Counted from the first letter of the stretch, positions 26,911 through 37,032 are shown. The stretch is 64,000 bases of DNA from Candidatus Midichloria sp. (GCA_030060845.1 CP094379.1:379737-443736); one strand, 5' to 3'. Numbers and translations are program-made. The notes: generated from the sequence alone by a model not told the origin.

Positions 26911-28311
26911 ATGCAAGAATTTGATGTAGTAATAATTGGTAGTGGACCTGGTGGTTATGTTTGTGCAATAAAAGCAGCACAACTTGGTAAAAAAGTTGCC
27001 TGTATTGAAGCAAGGGAGAGATTGGGAGGAACTTGTTTAAATGTTGGATGTATACCTTCTAAGACCTTACTTAACTCTTCACATAAATATTTTGAAGCAA
27101 GTAAATATTTTGCTGAGTACGGTATTGAATTTAAAGATCTAACTTTTTCTTTAGAAAAAATGCAAGCTCATAAAGAAAAAGTAGTAAATGATCTAGGTAA
27201 AGGGATAGAAGGCTTATTTAGAAAAAATAAAATCTCCTATATCAATGGTTTTGCAAGTTTTATAGATCAAAAGATGCTAGAAGTTAAGAAAAAAGATGGA
27301 AGCATCGAAAATATTAAAGCCCAAAACTTTGTTATAGCAACTGGCTCTGAACCAATTAGTTTGCCAAGCATTAGTATAGATGAGAAAAAAATAGTCTCTT
27401 CAACCGGGGCATTAGCCTTTAAAACCATTCCTAAAAAAATGATAGTTTTAGGAGGTGGGGTTATTGGTCTTGAAATGTCTTCGGTTTGGTCTAGGCTTGG
27501 GTCTGAGGTTATTGTAGTAGAGTATGCAAATAAAATCTTAGCTACCTGTGATTCAGATGTCTCAAAAGAAATGCAAAAGATATTAGAAAAGCAGGGTATG
27601 AAATTCATTTTGCAAACCAAAGCATTAAACGCAACCAAAACCACTGCTGGAATCTCCTTGGAAATTGAAAAAGCAGGTGCTATTAAAGAAAATATTGAGG
27701 CAGATATACTACTTGTTGCAATTGGCAGAAAACCTTATACCTCTGGTTTAAATTTAGAAAATATTGGCCTAAAGCTTGATGATAGAGCAAGAATTGAAGT
27801 AGATAATAATTATCTCACCTCAGTAAGCAATATCTATGCTATAGGCGATGTAATTAAAGGGCCAATGCTTGCTCATAAGGCTGAAGAAGAAGGCATTGCA
27901 GTTGCTGAAATTATTGCGGGAGAACACGGGCATGTTAATTATAATGCCATACCCTCAGTTGTTTATACTCATCCCGAGGTTGCCTATATCGGTAAGACTG
28001 AAGAACAAGTTAAAGCCGAAGGCATAGATTATAAAGTTGGTAAATTTCCATTTTCAGCTAATAGTCGTGCTAGAACTAGCAGCGAAACTGAAGGGTTTGT
28101 CAAAATTATTACTTCTAAATCAAATGATACGATTCTAGGCGCTCATATAATTGGAATTAGTGCTGGAGAGTTGATAGGAGAGATATGTGTCAGTATAGAG
28201 TTTAAAGCCACAGCTGAAGATATTGCAAGAATTAGCCATGCTCACCCTAGTTACAGTGAAGCAATCAAAGAGGCATCTTTAGCAGCTTTTGCTTTTGCGA
28301 TACATATATAG
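26911..28311 (+). CDS. lpdA: Dihydrolipoamide dehydrogenase (E3)
   Basis: The 466-residue flavoprotein has the FAD motif VVIIGSGPGGYVCAIKAAQL, the redox disulfide GGTCLNVGCIPSK (about residue 40-52), the NAD motif VLGGGVIGLEMSSVW (about 178-190) and the C-terminal His-Glu region ISHAHPSYSEAIKEA. It reoxidises lipoamide in pyruvate and 2-oxoglutarate dehydrogenases and in glycine cleavage. It is intact although the E1 and E2 genes before it are broken, so it presumably serves another complex, such as pyruvate dehydrogenase. Confidence 0.97.
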   Translation: MQEFDVVIIGSGPGGYVCAIKAAQLGKKVACIEARERLGGTCLNVGCIPSKTLLNSSHKYFEASKYFAEYGIEFKDLTFSLEKMQAHKEKVVNDLGKGIEGLFRKNKISYINGFASFIDQKMLEVKKKDGSIENIKAQNFVIATGSEPISLPSISIDEKKIVSSTGALAFKTIPKKMIVLGGGVIGLEMSSVWSRLGSEVIVVEYANKILATCDSDVSKEMQKILEKQGMKFILQTKALNATKTTAGISLEIEKAGAIKENIEADILLVAIGRKPYTSGLNLENIGLKLDDRARIEVDNNYLTSVSNIYAIGDVIKGPMLAHKAEEEGIAVAEIIAGEHGHVNYNAIPSVVYTHPEVAYIGKTEEQVKAEGIDYKVGKFPFSANSRARTSSETEGFVKIITSKSNDTILGAHIIGISAGELIGEICVSIEFKATAEDIARISHAHPSYSEAIKEASLAAFAFAIHI

Positions 28312-28335
28312 CTAAGTCTTTATAATTTATTAAAA

Positions 28336-29470
28336 CTTCCCTTACGCACAAGTTGTTAATTTGTATAAATTTTGTAATTCTAGCATAGCTGCTTGATTTG
28401 CTTTAAGAATTAATTTATATTTCAATGCAAAATGGTTTGCACAAATTTTTAATTGAAGCATTCCAAGCTTGCAAAAGGAAATGATTGAAGCAAATATATG
28501 ATTTGATCGAGATATTACCTTCTTTGTTAGTGACTTATTTGCATTCTGTTTTATTGATTCATGATATATTTTGATTTGCCACCATTTTTGGTAGATCTCA
28601 TATAAATGGTCGCTATCATGGTCAAGGTCGTTTAATACTAAATAAAGAATGTCAGTTGAATTATCTTCGTTTATGAAGATTTTTCTAATGAGCATCACTG
28701 GAGATTCTAATCCTTTGAGCCACACCTTGATAGATTGACCATCCTTTAGATTTAATGACGAAACTTGTTGAGATTGACCTTGCGTTTTATCATTTTTTGA
28801 TAAAGCTATAGTGCAATTTGATTTAATACCTATAATAAAATATTTTTTCGAATCATTTATATATTCTAGATTTTCCTTTGCTCCAAAGCAATTATCAGTC
28901 ATTACATAATAATACTTTGTTTATATGGCTTTGTTTTATTAAATTACGAAAATGCTCATTTCTGGTCATACTTGCTTTTTTCTTTACCTTTTTACTCTCA
29001 GTATCATAAAATACTATCTCCTTATGCACAATTTTATAACTCACAGGTAGAGTAACAGCACCAACAAGACAAGAAAGTATGTTTATTCTTTTCACATGCC
29101 TTCCTTTAGCATGTGAATAATGCCAGCACATAATTTCGTTCTCATTAGTATAAGGTCTTTCTTCAATCGAATCATCCAAAATCAAAATTCTACCTAATTT
29201 CTTTTCATTTTTCCTGACTTCAGGCTTGATATAACCCCATAGATCCTGTGATCCTAAGGCTGTTCCATTAAAAAATCTAGTAAATTTATTGTGTCCCATC
29301 TCACCACATAATAAATCAGATAAACCAGTAGTTGTTGCATAACTATTTTGACAAATTAAATAGTCTGTATAAATATCTAGTGTTTTATGCATCTTAATCA
29401 ATTTTTGTTTATAGGATTACTATACCTAGTATTACTTCTATCTAGCTTTTTTCTCACTGCGTAGGGTGAG
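28336..29470 (-). mobile_element. IS4/IS701-like insertion sequence, copy 2, complete
   Basis: The element is about 1135 bp and runs on the minus strand. Its ends are imperfect inverted repeats: CTCACCCTACGCA (outer end at 29470) and CTTCCCTTACGCA (28336), 10 of 13 bases identical. The transposase is split: 28895-29401 (168 residues, LILDDSIEERPYTNENE) and 28342-28902 (186 residues, starting MTDNCFGAKENLEYI and ending ALKYKLILKANQAAM). The break lies where related transposases read a few residues more before the DxWFGAKEN motif; a short deletion probably caused it. Copy 1 has the same break. No clear target duplication was seen. Confidence 0.92.
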
Positions 29471-29650
29471 TTTGTAAAAAATGTACATATATTACGATAT
29501 TTATGCAGTAGAGTATTAGATATAATAATTATACTTATAAAATAAGTAAAAATTTCCCTTGACTAAATAATGAAAAGGCTCTAGTTTCTCTGCCCTGGGT
29601 ACAGCTAACAGATCTATCATCCCTCAAATATTAGTTAGTTGTGCTCCTTC
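29471..29650. other. Non-coding gap between IS copy 2 and the reductase
   Basis: About 180 AT-rich bases with no open frame or hairpin that I can support. Confidence 0.5.
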
Positions 29651-30340
29651 TTAATTCTCTAGAAATATTATATTCCCTGTTAGGTTTCTATTTTGGATTA
29701 AATAATAAATTGTGTCTATAAGATTTTTTTCAGATACATTTTTTTTGAGCAGAGATTGTTGTATTGCTTTATTAAAATTTCCTTCAGATTGTTTAGGGTT
29801 TTTGATGGTCTGTCCTAATGCAATCCCGTTGACTCTAATAGTTGGAGCTAGATTTCTCGCAGCAATTTTAGTGAAATGAGCCAATGCATTTTTAGTTATA
29901 TAATAAGAAATAAAGTTGCTTGGTATATTTTTGATTCCACAATCTAATATATTGATAATGTTGGAATTAGGTACATTTGCTGACTTTTTTACGAATACCT
30001 TAGTCAATAACATTGGGGCGATTAAGTTGATCTTTAATTTATTTGTAATATCTTCATAAAAAAAATTGCCTATATTATCATTTTCAAAGCTAGAAGCGTT
30101 GTTAATCAAGAGGTCAAGGCTATCTTGTTTAATTAAATGTTCAATGCTACCTAGATTCCTAAAATCGCAATGCAATACTTCTGCCTTAATACCGCTTTTT
30201 TCTACTGTTTTTTTTAATTCTTCTACCTCTACCTTTGAGGAATTATAGTGTAGAAGGAGGTCCCAGCCGTTTTGAGCAAGATTTAATGAGATAATTTTTC
30301 CTATTCTTTTTGCAGCACCAGTGATCAAAGCTATTGGCAT
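29651..30340 (-). CDS. FolM-like short-chain dehydrogenase (pteridine/dihydrofolate reductase type)
   Basis: The 229-residue SDR begins MPIALITGAAKRIGKIISLN, with the TGxxxRIG NADP motif of the FolM/pteridine reductase branch instead of TGxxxGIG. It then has HYNSS, INNASSFEND (NNAS), and the catalytic Tyr and Lys in YYITKNALAHFTK (YxxxK). The end GQTIKNPKQSEGNF fits the GxxLxxxxQ/P region. A longer start at 30406 adds 22 hydrophobic residues not found in the family, so I chose the ATG at 30340. FolM makes tetrahydromonapterin or tetrahydrofolate. A 48-base part of it is duplicated at 7516. Confidence 0.75.
   Translation of the reverse strand: MPIALITGAAKRIGKIISLNLAQNGWDLLLHYNSSKVEVEELKKTVEKSGIKAEVLHCDFRNLGSIEHLIKQDSLDLLINNASSFENDNIGNFFYEDITNKLKINLIAPMLLTKVFVKKSANVPNSNIINILDCGIKNIPSNFISYYITKNALAHFTKIAARNLAPTIRVNGIALGQTIKNPKQSEGNFNKAIQQSLLKKNVSEKNLIDTIYYLIQNRNLTGNIIFLEN
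30249..30296. repeat. 48-bp repeat, intragenic copy
   Basis: This stretch of the reductase gene (N-terminal Rossmann region) is identical to 7516-7563. It encodes normal SDR sequence, so this copy is the source and the other the derivative. Confidence 0.85.
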
Positions 30341-30490
30341 ATAAATATAAATATATTTTTTTATTAGATTTATAATTTGCAAAAAGTTAAAATGCAATGT
30401 AGTCAATTATAGAACAATGATATAGATTCTACTCAAGTAAATATTAGTTGATACAATAACATTTTATAGGTTGAAGATTTTAAAAAGAGC

Positions 30491-32209
30491 ATGCACGATA
30501 TTGGATACTTACCTGACGTACTTATACTATTACTAGTTTCTATAATAACCGTAGTATTATTAAGAAAGTTTAAAACAAGCCCTGTGCTTGGTTATCTTGT
30601 AGTGGGTGCTATAATTGGTTCTAACGGTTTAGATTTAATAAAAGAGCCAGGGTATACCACTGCCCTTGGTGAATTTGGTGTGGTTTTTCTTTTATTTGTA
30701 ATAGGATTAGAGCTTACGTTTGAACGTTTAATAAAAATGAGGGTACAAGTTTTTGGCTTTGGCGGATTGCAGCTTCTCTTAACAGCCTTAATTTTTTATT
30801 TAGCATATTTGGTTATTGATCATTACATAGACACAGAGCTATCGCAAGCCATGGTAATTGTAATCTCCTTAGCTCTTGCTCTTTCTTCAACTGCTATAGT
30901 GTTGCAGGTCCTAGCTGAAAATGGAACGCAATCTAGCCCAATAGGAAGACTATCCTTAGCTGTACTTTTAATGCAGGATTTTGCAGTTGTTCCGTTACTT
31001 GCAATTATTCCTATCCTAAATCAGAGCAACGATATGATGCTAACAATAGGCTGGGCAAGTCTTAAAGCTTTGGGGGCAATTATTGCAATTACTTTATTTG
31101 GTAGATGGTGCCTAAGGCCTTTTTTTTCATTAATTGCTTCTGTAAAAACAGATGAAGTTTATGTGACAACTACTCTATTAATAGTACTTGGTGCAGCTTG
31201 GAGCACCAGCCAATTAGGTCTTTCTACAGCTATGGGAGCATTCCTTGCTGGAATCCTGATCGCAGAAACTGAATATAGAAATAGAGTTGAAGATAGTATA
31301 ATTCCCTTTCAAGGATTATTTATGAGCTTATTCTTTATAACAGTTGGGATGTCAATAGATTGGCGTTTTATCATGTCTCAATGGAGTGATATTTTAGTAC
31401 TTTCTGCTGGGATCATTTTAATAAAAGCCCTGGTCATATTTACCTTATGTAACTTTTTTAGCTTTCAACGGGGTGAATCTATACATGCCTCTTTATTACT
31501 TTCGCAAGGCGGTGAATTTGCCTTTATTTTATTTAATATAGCAGCAAGTCAAGAGGTAATAACACATGATCTAGCTCAGTTTTTGTTTATGGTGGTTGCA
31601 GTTACTATGGCTGTAACCCCATTACTTTCAATTATTGGTACTAAAATAGAAGATCTACTAGATAACGGTTCTGCTTTTCATCAATTGCAAGAATTAAGAG
31701 GAATAGGGGATTTAAGCGAACATGTTATATTAGCAGGTTTCGGAAGAGTGGGTAGAGTTGTTGCCTACATGCTTGAACAAGAACAAATCAATTATGTCGC
31801 AGTTGATAGCAACGCCTCTCTCGCCAAACAAGCAAGGGAAGATGGGTTTCCAGTTTATCATGGTAACTTATCAGATCTCGATACACTAAATGCTGTTGGA
31901 GCCAAGCAAGCAGCTGCAATTATACTTAGTATGAGCGATAAAATATCACTCAGAAAAGCAGTAAAAGTAATTTCTTCAGAGTTTAGCACCCTACCTATTA
32001 TCACTAGAGCTGAAGATCTAAGGCATAGTAAAAACTTAAAGAAAATGGGCGCAGAGATGACAGTGCCTACTACAATTGAGACAGGTTTGCAGCTTGGCAG
32101 TGTTGCGCTGAAGAACCTTGGTATAGTTGAACATGCAATTCTTTCAATAAAAGAAAAGATTAGGAAAAACAATTATACATTAGTAGAAGAAATGGAACTA
32201 TTTAGATAG
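30491..32209 (+). CDS. Monovalent cation:proton antiporter (CPA2, KefB/KefC type)
   Basis: The 572-residue protein has about 12 N-terminal membrane segments (GYLVVGAIIGSNGLDLI, GVVFLLFVIGLEL, LALALSSTAIVLQ are typical CPA2 motifs) and a cytoplasmic TrkA-N (RCK) domain at about 410-550 with GFGRVGRVVAYML, followed by a binding acidic residue (VAVDSN). KefB and KefC are glutathione-gated K+ efflux systems; here the glutathione-binding partner KefF/G is absent, so the exact ion is open. The next gene is nhaA, six bases on, so a cation homeostasis pair is likely. Confidence 0.88.
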   Translation: MHDIGYLPDVLILLLVSIITVVLLRKFKTSPVLGYLVVGAIIGSNGLDLIKEPGYTTALGEFGVVFLLFVIGLELTFERLIKMRVQVFGFGGLQLLLTALIFYLAYLVIDHYIDTELSQAMVIVISLALALSSTAIVLQVLAENGTQSSPIGRLSLAVLLMQDFAVVPLLAIIPILNQSNDMMLTIGWASLKALGAIIAITLFGRWCLRPFFSLIASVKTDEVYVTTTLLIVLGAAWSTSQLGLSTAMGAFLAGILIAETEYRNRVEDSIIPFQGLFMSLFFITVGMSIDWRFIMSQWSDILVLSAGIILIKALVIFTLCNFFSFQRGESIHASLLLSQGGEFAFILFNIAASQEVITHDLAQFLFMVVAVTMAVTPLLSIIGTKIEDLLDNGSAFHQLQELRGIGDLSEHVILAGFGRVGRVVAYMLEQEQINYVAVDSNASLAKQAREDGFPVYHGNLSDLDTLNAVGAKQAAAIILSMSDKISLRKAVKVISSEFSTLPIITRAEDLRHSKNLKKMGAEMTVPTTIETGLQLGSVALKNLGIVEHAILSIKEKIRKNNYTLVEEMELFR

Positions 32210-32215
32210 ATTAAT

Positions 32216-33391
32216 ATGACACCAAAAAGATTAACTAATTTTGCGTTATTGATACATAATACTGTTGAAAAAGGGCTGTTACTTTTTATAGCTACTTTCT
32301 TAACTCTGATTATTTCCAATTCTAGTTGCGCAAGTTATTATGAAGAATTTTTCCAAACTACAATAAGCTTAGCATTTGCCCATCACTCTTTTGGACTTTC
32401 CATAAGAGAATGGATAAATGAGTTATTAATGGCAATTTTCTTTTTTAGTGTTGGCATGGAGATTAAGCGTGAATTGATGGTGGGACATTTATCTAAAAAC
32501 GACCAGCGAATATTGCCTCTAGTTGGAGCAATTGGAGGTGTAATCTTTCCTATCATTATCTTTATTTTATTTAATAAAAACTATGAAATAAATATGAGGG
32601 GATGGGCTATTCCAGCGGCTACGGATATTGCTTTTACTCTTGGGGTTCTGGCTTTATGTGGTAAGGGCTTACCTGTAGCACTTAGAGTATTCTTAATAGC
32701 TCTTACCATTATAGATGACCTTATTGCTGTACTAATAATTGCTTTTTTCTATACTGATTCATTGCAACTTCAGTATTTGTGGTATGTTAGTTTGTGTGTA
32801 GTATTTCTTGCAATATTATGTAATAAAAAAATTTTTTTTAGTCCAATTTATCTGGTGACTGGCATAATTATTTGGGGCTTAATAATGGCGAGCGGAATTC
32901 ATGCCACAATTGCAGGGGTTATTATCGGCTTACTTATACCGATTACTGCAACAGATGGGTCTAAGCCTATAGAAAATATTGAGAAAAATTTATATCCTTT
33001 AGTAGCGTATATAATTGTACCAATTTTTGCATTTGCAAACAGCGGGGTGAATTTATCAAGCCTATCTTGGAAAGTATTCTGCAACCCTATAGTTTTAGGG
33101 ATAACTTTAGGTTTATTTGTTGGTAAACAATTAGGAATTTTTGGTACGGTATATTTCTTGCTCAAAACAAAAATTGCTTCCTTGCCTGAGAACATAAATT
33201 TAAAGCAGTTTTATAGTATAACAATTATTTGCGGCATTGGATTTACAATGAGTCTGTTTATAGGTATTTTAGCCTTTGATGAAGTGGAAAAATATATGAG
33301 TATGGTAAAAATTGGTGTATTAAGCGGCTCATTATTATCTTTTATATTTGGTACTTTAATGTTAAAAATCACCCAAAATAGTAACAATTAA
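32216..33391 (+). CDS. nhaA: Na+/H+ antiporter NhaA
   Basis: The 391-residue protein carries the NhaA signatures WAIPAATDIAFTLGVLALCG (with the conserved D133-type Asp) and FLIALTIIDDLIAVLIIAFF (D163/D164 pair), plus IGIGFTMSLF-like end ICGIGFTMSLFIG. It exchanges two protons for one Na+ and controls sodium and pH. Length and about 12 helices are normal. It follows the CPA2 antiporter and precedes lolC by four bases. Confidence 0.97.
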   Translation: MTPKRLTNFALLIHNTVEKGLLLFIATFLTLIISNSSCASYYEEFFQTTISLAFAHHSFGLSIREWINELLMAIFFFSVGMEIKRELMVGHLSKNDQRILPLVGAIGGVIFPIIIFILFNKNYEINMRGWAIPAATDIAFTLGVLALCGKGLPVALRVFLIALTIIDDLIAVLIIAFFYTDSLQLQYLWYVSLCVVFLAILCNKKIFFSPIYLVTGIIIWGLIMASGIHATIAGVIIGLLIPITATDGSKPIENIEKNLYPLVAYIIVPIFAFANSGVNLSSLSWKVFCNPIVLGITLGLFVGKQLGIFGTVYFLLKTKIASLPENINLKQFYSITIICGIGFTMSLFIGILAFDEVEKYMSMVKIGVLSGSLLSFIFGTLMLKITQNSNN

Positions 33392-33395
33392 TTAA

Positions 33396-34643
33396 ATGAT
33401 AACAAAAGTAGAACTCTTAATTGCTTTAAGATATTTGCGTACTAAAAATAAAGAAGGATTTATATCGATTGTTAGCGCTTTTTCTTTAGTTGGTATAGCC
33501 TTAGGCGTTGCTACATTAATAATAGTGATGTCAGTTATGGCAGGTTACGAGATGCAGTTGATTAGCAAGATACTTGGAATAAATGGCCATATTACAATTA
33601 GTGCAGTCCAAGGTGACATAAAAAACTTTAAAGAGCTAAAGAAAAAAATTAGCCAAATTGAGCATGTTGAGTATACGGCACCAATTATCATGGCTCAAGC
33701 AATGATAAATAGTGAATCAGGTAGCTCTAAGGGAGTGTTGGTTAGAGGTATAGATGGCAGAGATTTAGAGAAAAAACCAGCTATGGGGTCTTTGACATCT
33801 ATTAATGAGTTTAATTCTTATAAAAATAATGAAGGTATATTTATTGGTAAAACTATGGCAAGGGAAATGATGCTTGGTGTTGGTGATTATGTCAAACTTA
33901 TAGCTCCCAAAGTTGACAATTTAGCATTCGGTATGGTTCCACGCATAAAAACATTTAAAGTAGTTGGAATCTTTGATGTTGGTATGTATGAATATAATAG
34001 CAATAGTATTTTTATGCCGCTTCAGTACGCACAATTATTTTTTGAGCATAAAGGTAGTGCAACTGACTTGGAAGTAGTAATTGATCATCCGCGGTACCTT
34101 GAGTTTGTCAAAAGAGATATCAATTCTATTATTGATAGCAGGCTAAGAGTAGTCGACTGGACGGCTGCAAATCAATCTTTAATGGCCGCCCTACGAGTGG
34201 AAAGAAATGTGATGTTCTTAATATTAATGCTGATTATTCTAATTGCCGCATTTAATATAATTTCAAGTCTTATTATGTTAGTGCAGGATAAGAAAAAAAG
34301 TATAGCAATACTTCGAACTATTGGGATGAAGAAGATATCAATCTTAAGAATCTTTGTAATTTGTGGCTCAATAATAGGGATTACTGGCACTTTTTTAGGA
34401 GCCATAATTGGAATATTATTTACAATTTACATAGAGCAAATAAGGCAATTTTTAGAAAGTATGACTGGTCAAATTATATTTGATCCCATAATATATTTTC
34501 TCACCACTTTACCTGCAGAATTTTCAGTTACGAGCACAATTATAATAGTAGCTACATCATTGCTGTTATCGTTTTTAGCAACAATACATCCAGCATGGAA
34601 AGCTGCTAGTGTGATGCCAGCAGTTGCTTTACGTTACGAATAG
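33396..34643 (+). CDS. lolC: Lipoprotein-releasing ABC permease LolC/LolE
   Basis: The 415-residue protein begins with the family block ALRYLRTKNKEGFISIVSAF and GIALGVATLIIVMSVMAGY, has a periplasmic domain (about 50-270), and three C-terminal helices with AFNIISSLIMLVQDKKKSIA (ILRTIG follows). LolCDE extracts mature lipoproteins from the inner membrane for LolA. In most Alphaproteobacteria a single LolC/E is used with LolD; lolD is not adjacent here. With lnt at 55.6 kb it shows that lipoprotein processing is retained. Confidence 0.92.
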   Translation: MITKVELLIALRYLRTKNKEGFISIVSAFSLVGIALGVATLIIVMSVMAGYEMQLISKILGINGHITISAVQGDIKNFKELKKKISQIEHVEYTAPIIMAQAMINSESGSSKGVLVRGIDGRDLEKKPAMGSLTSINEFNSYKNNEGIFIGKTMAREMMLGVGDYVKLIAPKVDNLAFGMVPRIKTFKVVGIFDVGMYEYNSNSIFMPLQYAQLFFEHKGSATDLEVVIDHPRYLEFVKRDINSIIDSRLRVVDWTAANQSLMAALRVERNVMFLILMLIILIAAFNIISSLIMLVQDKKKSIAILRTIGMKKISILRIFVICGSIIGITGTFLGAIIGILFTIYIEQIRQFLESMTGQIIFDPIIYFLTTLPAEFSVTSTIIIVATSLLLSFLATIHPAWKAASVMPAVALRYE

Positions 34644-34657
34644 GCGAATAGGTATTT

Positions 34658-35893
34658 ATGAAAAGAAAATCAGATCTATTAAATTTTTTGTATGAAAGAG
34701 GTTATATCCATCAATCAACTAATGATGATGGTCTTGATGGTTTATTAGCATCTAAAAAAATTAGAGCCTATATAGGATTCGATTGCACAGCACCATCATT
34801 GCACGTTGGTAGCCTGATTCAAATCATGATATTACGTATTTTACAAAAATTTGGACATGAACCAATAGTTTTGTTAGGTAACGGTACAACAAGGATTGGC
34901 GATCCATCTGGTAAAGATGAAATGAGATCTATGCTTTCAGAGGAGCAAATAGAAGAAAATAAACAATCAATTAACAAAGTATTTGCACAGTTTATTGATT
35001 TTAATCATGGAGCAACCTCTGTTGATAATGCAGATTGGTTATTAAATCTAAATTATCTTGAGTTTTTAAGTCAGTACGGCAGACATTTTTCTGTTAATCG
35101 TATGTTAACTTTTGATAGTGTTAAGATTAGGCTTGATAGACAACAACCTCTGACATTTTTTGAATTTAGTTATATGTTATTGCAAGCTTATGATTTTCTT
35201 GAATTATACAGAAAACATAATTGTATGTTACAACTCGGCGGCTCAGATCAATGGGGAAATATAGTAAATGGTATAGAGTTAATTAAAAGAGTGACTGGTA
35301 ATGAAGTTTTTGGCTTGACCTCACCGTTACTTACAACAGCTTCTGGAGCTAAAATGGGTAAGACAGCAGGTGGTGCTGTTTGGTTAAACGAAGAGATGCT
35401 TTCTAATTATGATTATTGGCAATTCTGGCGCAATGTAGACGATGCAGATGTGATAAGGTTCCTTAAATCATTTACAGAACTTCCGACTACTGAAATTAAT
35501 AAACTTGCTGCGCTTCAAGGGGCGGAATTAAATGAAGCCAAGATAATTTTAGCAAACGAAGCAACTACACTTTGTAGAGGAGTGGAAGCGGCTAAAGCCT
35601 CTATGGAGACTGCTCAAGATACCTTTAGTGGAGGCATGGGTGCAGATTTACAACAAGTTAAGTTAGAGGCAGATTCTTTAAAAAATGGTATGCCTGCTTT
35701 TAAACTCTTTGTGGCTGCGGGTTTATGCACTTCAGGCAGTGAAGCACGAAGGCTGATAAACGGCAAAGGAGCTAAAATTAATAACGAAATAGTTACTACT
35801 GAAACTGAATTAATTGATGGCTCTTATATTCAAGAGGGTAAAATAAAACTTACTGCTGGAAAAAAGAAACATGCAATTATGATGGTGGTGTAA
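34658..35893 (+). CDS. tyrS: Tyrosyl-tRNA synthetase
   Basis: The 411-residue class I synthetase has the HIGH-type motif in CTAPSLHVGSLIQI, the tyrosine pocket motif FEFSYMLLQAYDF and LGGSDQWGNI, and the KMSKS-type loop SGAKMGKTAGGAVWL. A C-terminal S4-like domain begins near residue 350 (GSEARRLINGKGAKI). It attaches tyrosine to tRNA-Tyr. It lies 14 bases after lolC. Behind it the broken queF runs the other way. Confidence 0.97.
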   Translation: MKRKSDLLNFLYERGYIHQSTNDDGLDGLLASKKIRAYIGFDCTAPSLHVGSLIQIMILRILQKFGHEPIVLLGNGTTRIGDPSGKDEMRSMLSEEQIEENKQSINKVFAQFIDFNHGATSVDNADWLLNLNYLEFLSQYGRHFSVNRMLTFDSVKIRLDRQQPLTFFEFSYMLLQAYDFLELYRKHNCMLQLGGSDQWGNIVNGIELIKRVTGNEVFGLTSPLLTTASGAKMGKTAGGAVWLNEEMLSNYDYWQFWRNVDDADVIRFLKSFTELPTTEINKLAALQGAELNEAKIILANEATTLCRGVEAAKASMETAQDTFSGGMGADLQQVKLEADSLKNGMPAFKLFVAAGLCTSGSEARRLINGKGAKINNEIVTTETELIDGSYIQEGKIKLTAGKKKHAIMMVV

Positions 35894-35896
35894 GGG

Positions 35897-36590
35897 CTGT
35901 TAGTAAAGATACGCAAGCCTATTACCTAAAGTTCCTATGGTTATTTGATAAGGTTTTTTGCTGAAGATCTTATTGGGTTGATGTCTATTCCTCCTCTTCT
36001 TGTATATCTTGCAGATCTTGCAGATATCTTTAATAAAGTTGGTTGGCAATTTCTATAAATTTCAAAAAAATATGCGCTCCACACATTGTTCGTGAAATTC
36101 ATTTGAATTGCGTAAAGATATTATATATCGTAAAAGATAGGCATGATTTATTTTTCTGCCGGCATATCTTATAAGTAAGGACCTAAAATCCAGCTGACCG
36201 GTTACTAAGCAGTTAGATTTTAATAAATGTGTAATAATGATTCTTCACCATTGGCTTGTTCTAAGACGGGTGCTGCATTACTGCGTCTTTGATATCAATG
36301 TTTCAGTTATCTAAAAAAATACCCTGGATTTTTCACGGTATACAGTAACTGTTCTCAACATCATATAAGGTATACTTAATTTCTGTTTCCAATATCTTAG
36401 ATAGATCGTTAGTAATATGATTTTTTTACTAATTACTGTCATTAAATGAATTTAGACAAAGCTTTAAAGATTTTGATTCAACAATCAATCTTAACTCAAG
36501 GTTTGCTCTGCAAATTAAGCTAAGAAACTTCGTAATCTGACCCAAAAATAACTTATAAATCAGAACAGCAACCGCAAAGTTTTACACAAG
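35897..36590 (-). pseudogene. queF: NADPH-dependent 7-cyano-7-deazaguanine reductase (QueF), decayed
   Basis: Fragments on the minus strand spell out QueF in order. IVESKSLKLCLNSFNDSN near 36490 matches IESKSFKLYLNSFNx[21 protein letters not shown] near 36190-36240 matches LKSNCLxTx[24 protein letters not shown] near 36080-36140 matches [20 protein letters not shown], and ARYTRRGGIDINPIRS near 35970-36000 matches the family end. These are the E. coli-type (unimodular, long) motifs. At least four stops and shifts separate them. QueF makes preQ1, a queuosine precursor. The rest of this 0.7-kb gap holds nothing else. Confidence 0.88.
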
Positions 36591-36612
36591 CCTGAGTTTA
36601 TTAAAAATATTT

Positions 36613-37032
36613 TTACTCAGCTAAATTATTTTGAACTTGATGGGTTATAACTCTACTCCTTTTAGCTGTTATATCTCTATCAATAAATTCTATCACTGCT
36701 ATAGGAGCACAATCGCCTTTTCTAAAACCAGCTTTAATTATTCTTAAATATCCACCATTGCGTTGGTCATATCTTACTCCTAATTTATCGAATAATTTAG
36801 AAACTATAATTTCATCGTTATAAAAGAAAGATAATGCTCTTCTTCTAGAATGCAAGTCACCTTTTTTGGCTAAAGTAACTAATTTCTCAACAATATGTCT
36901 AATATCTTTTGCTTTATAAACTGTTGTTATGATTTGCTCATGCTCTATAAGTTCTTTTGCAAGATTAACTAATAAAGATTTTCTATGGCCACTATATCTA
37001 CCAAATTTTCTACCGCTAATACCGTGATTCAT
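36613..37032 (-). CDS. rplQ: 50S ribosomal protein L17
   Basis: The 139-residue protein has the conserved start [20 protein letters not shown] (family MRHxxxxRKLxRxxxHRxAL) and [20 protein letters not shown]. It binds domain III of 23S rRNA. It is the last gene of the alpha operon after rpoA (20-base gap) and ends the ribosomal supercluster. The usual histidine at residue 3 and following pattern are present. Confidence 0.97.
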   Translation of the reverse strand: MNHGISGRKFGRYSGHRKSLLVNLAKELIEHEQIITTVYKAKDIRHIVEKLVTLAKKGDLHSRRRALSFFYNDEIIVSKLFDKLGVRYDQRNGGYLRIIKAGFRKGDCAPIAVIEFIDRDITAKRSRVITHQVQNNLAE

